Part shown: one piece after another, positions 62,912-64,000 of the stretch
Layout: each line of letters opens with the position of its first letter
Position numbering within the stretch: position 1 is the stretch's first letter
Assembly: GCA_016618085.1 (NCBI GenBank)
Contig: JABLTG010000038.1
Coordinates: 1 to 64,000 of the forward strand
Origin: Neovahlkampfia damariscottae
Taxonomy: Eukaryota; Heterolobosea; Selenaionea; Neovahlkampfiida; Neovahlkampfiidae
Length of the DNA stretch: 64,000 nt
Direction of reading: 5' to 3'
Program-made: the position numbers and the translations under genes
Notes under the pieces: model-generated
Database searches by the model: none
What the model saw: the letters and a program-made list of their open reading frames with translations, nothing else
Told to the model about the DNA's origin: nothing

Positions 62912-64000
62912 TTATTTGTACATTTGTAACTTTTGAAAACAATGATTGTACTCTTGGAGGAAATGTGATTTTTGAAGTGCTTCCCAGAAATTGTTTACGT
63001 ATTGAAACCATTGAAATTCATTGATTTTCTTTTCTTTTTCAATATTCATTGTTTTGATTAATTTAATGAATAATTCTTCTGTTGAGTCATTTTCAATGAT
63101 AAAAAAGTTAATTTGATTTTCTGTGATCATTTCATCAGTCCATTGAAAAGGATGCACATATCCATTATTTAAAAAAGATGTGTCTTTGTAAAATTTGTTT
63201 AATAAATAGTGTGATTGTAAAATATGACATGTTGAAATATTCTCAATTTGATTATAAACAAACACTATTTCAGCAAACATTTTTGAAATATTTGTGAAAC
63301 CTTTTTGAAGTAAATCCAATGTTTTCATGAATTGTAGGGTTTTTAAATCATGTAAATCATTCATTGTGACTAATATTACATCACAAATGTTAAGTAAAAA
63401 TAAACCCATTTTGATGCTCTGCAAGTCAACGTAATTTTCATGATTTACAGTTTCTAAAGGTACTGATTTATCTTTGTTCATGAGATTGTACAATACAGAG
63501 GAACCAAATATAGCTTGTGAATCTATTAAAAATACACGTTCTTTTGGTGTAACATAAAGATCAATTCCTGTTGTTGTATCTTGTTTCACTTTCAATTCTT
63601 CTTCACCAACAAACTTGTTTAAAAGATAACTTTTTCCAACTATAACAAAATTCAATCATGAAAAAAAAAGTACCTTTGCTTTCTCCAAGGTTAGCTTTTG
63701 AAATTTTGTTAATTTATTTTTTTTTTTACCAATGACATGAAAATTTTGGTTTTCATGAAACAAACTTGTATTATTTTGAAATTCATTATTTTGATTAACC
63801 ATTTTAAAAAAATCACCAAAAATTGGTTTTTCAAAAGTTAATTCTTTTTTTACAGAGTCTGTTGGAGGTGTATCAACTCGTGTTGGTGAATGTGAAATTT
63901 GAATCATCTTTGGTTTTAAAATAGTCATTTTTGGACTATCAGGTGATTTTGAAGGTGATTTTGATGGTGGATTTGGATTTTTAATAATTTTCTTATTTGA
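62912..64000 (-). CDS. SMG9: SMG9, nonsense-mediated decay GTPase-fold protein (5' cut by the window)
   Basis: The frame is open to the end of the window. A Ser/Pro/Lys N-terminus leads to F-H-V-I-A-N-L-G-E-S-K-V-G-K-S (P-loop) built across two introns and a 21-nt exon (63674-63694). Then T-T-G-I-D-L-Y-V-T-P, E-R-V-F-L-I-D-S-Q-A-I (normally D-T-Q-P), L-L-N-I-C-D-V-I-L-V and E-I-V-F-V-Y-N-Q follow. These are SMG9 features. With SMG8 it restrains SMG1 kinase in NMD. The G domain retains a P-loop, but the switch loops diverge from active GTPases as usual for the family. Confidence 0.88.

Overview
The window is nuclear DNA of a small-celled eukaryote (a protist), not a prokaryote. It is visibly AT-rich and gene-dense. 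Genes lie on both strands with mostly 10-150 nt between them. Nearly all genes with clear homology carry spliceosomal GT-AG introns of only about 17-80 nt with T-rich 3' ends. The standard genetic code is used (TAA, TGA and TAG all end recognisable proteins). The gene set shows an aerobic, mitochondrion-bearing, heterotrophic cell: ADP/ATP carrier, PARL-like rhomboid, cytochrome P450, flavin monooxygenase, exocyst, ESCRT-III ATPase, nonsense-mediated decay. The secreted EGF-like protein with repeats of the form 'STVCSSxGxCxxPNxCxC' and the abundance of cyclase, RGS and kinase genes recall heterolobosean amoeboflagellates (Naegleria relatives). That placement is an inference, not a demonstration.

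Layout. 0-5.5 kb: start of a possible PIP-box protein, a damaged hemerythrin-like gene, an SLC35B4-type nucleotide-sugar transporter, VPS4, an ankyrin/SH3 protein, an unknown protein and a small membrane protein. 5.5-11.2 kb: ACOT9-type thioesterase, an unknown coiled protein, an ICMT-like membrane protein, RAE1, a Rab-like GTPase, the ADP/ATP carrier. 11.3-17.5 kb: a secreted or membrane-anchored Cys protein, a MAP kinase with a PUB-like N-terminus, a Cys-terminal unknown, a 7TM-RGS protein, an alpha/beta hydrolase. 17.8-23.2 kb: one giant kinase-AAA-TPR-GAF-adenylyl cyclase. 23.2-32.3 kb: EF-hand purple acid phosphatase, PARL-like rhomboid, two tandem EFM7-like methyltransferases, a 15-residue-repeat protein, a DHHC palmitoyltransferase, a WD40 protein, an EF-hand/basic-tail protein. 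32.3-41.6 kb: REV7, a PPR-like protein, DUF4139/4140, MO25, GDP-fucose synthase, a sterol-desaturase family protein, an M49-like metallopeptidase, a PAS-like protein. 41.7-51.7 kb: EGF/Ser-Pro-repeat surface protein, FMO, mitochondrial carrier, P450, divergent actin-related protein, START protein, PB1-MEKK kinase. 51.8-53.1 kb: an undescribed element bounded by about 185-nt inverted repeats. 53.1-64 kb: METAP2, a 7TM-SAM-RING receptor-like protein, a tiny membrane ORF, SEC10, a Rho/Rac GTPase, a CBS protein, a mitochondrial-looking unknown, SMG9.

Signalling is over-represented: cAMP synthesis, MAPK and MEKK-like kinases, MO25, RGS, a Rho GTPase and a receptor-like E3 candidate. No operon logic is visible, but divergent pairs share short promoters. 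The strongest genome-wide pattern is a CCAATCA / TGATTGG box in either orientation, 0-50 nt upstream of most start codons. The best candidates for something undescribed are this promoter box, the inverted-repeat element, the 7TM-4xSAM-RING protein, the PUB-MAPK fusion with a TLY activation loop, and micro-exons of 8-13 nt. Exon joins below were made by eye from reading frame, GT/AG borders and protein-family fit.
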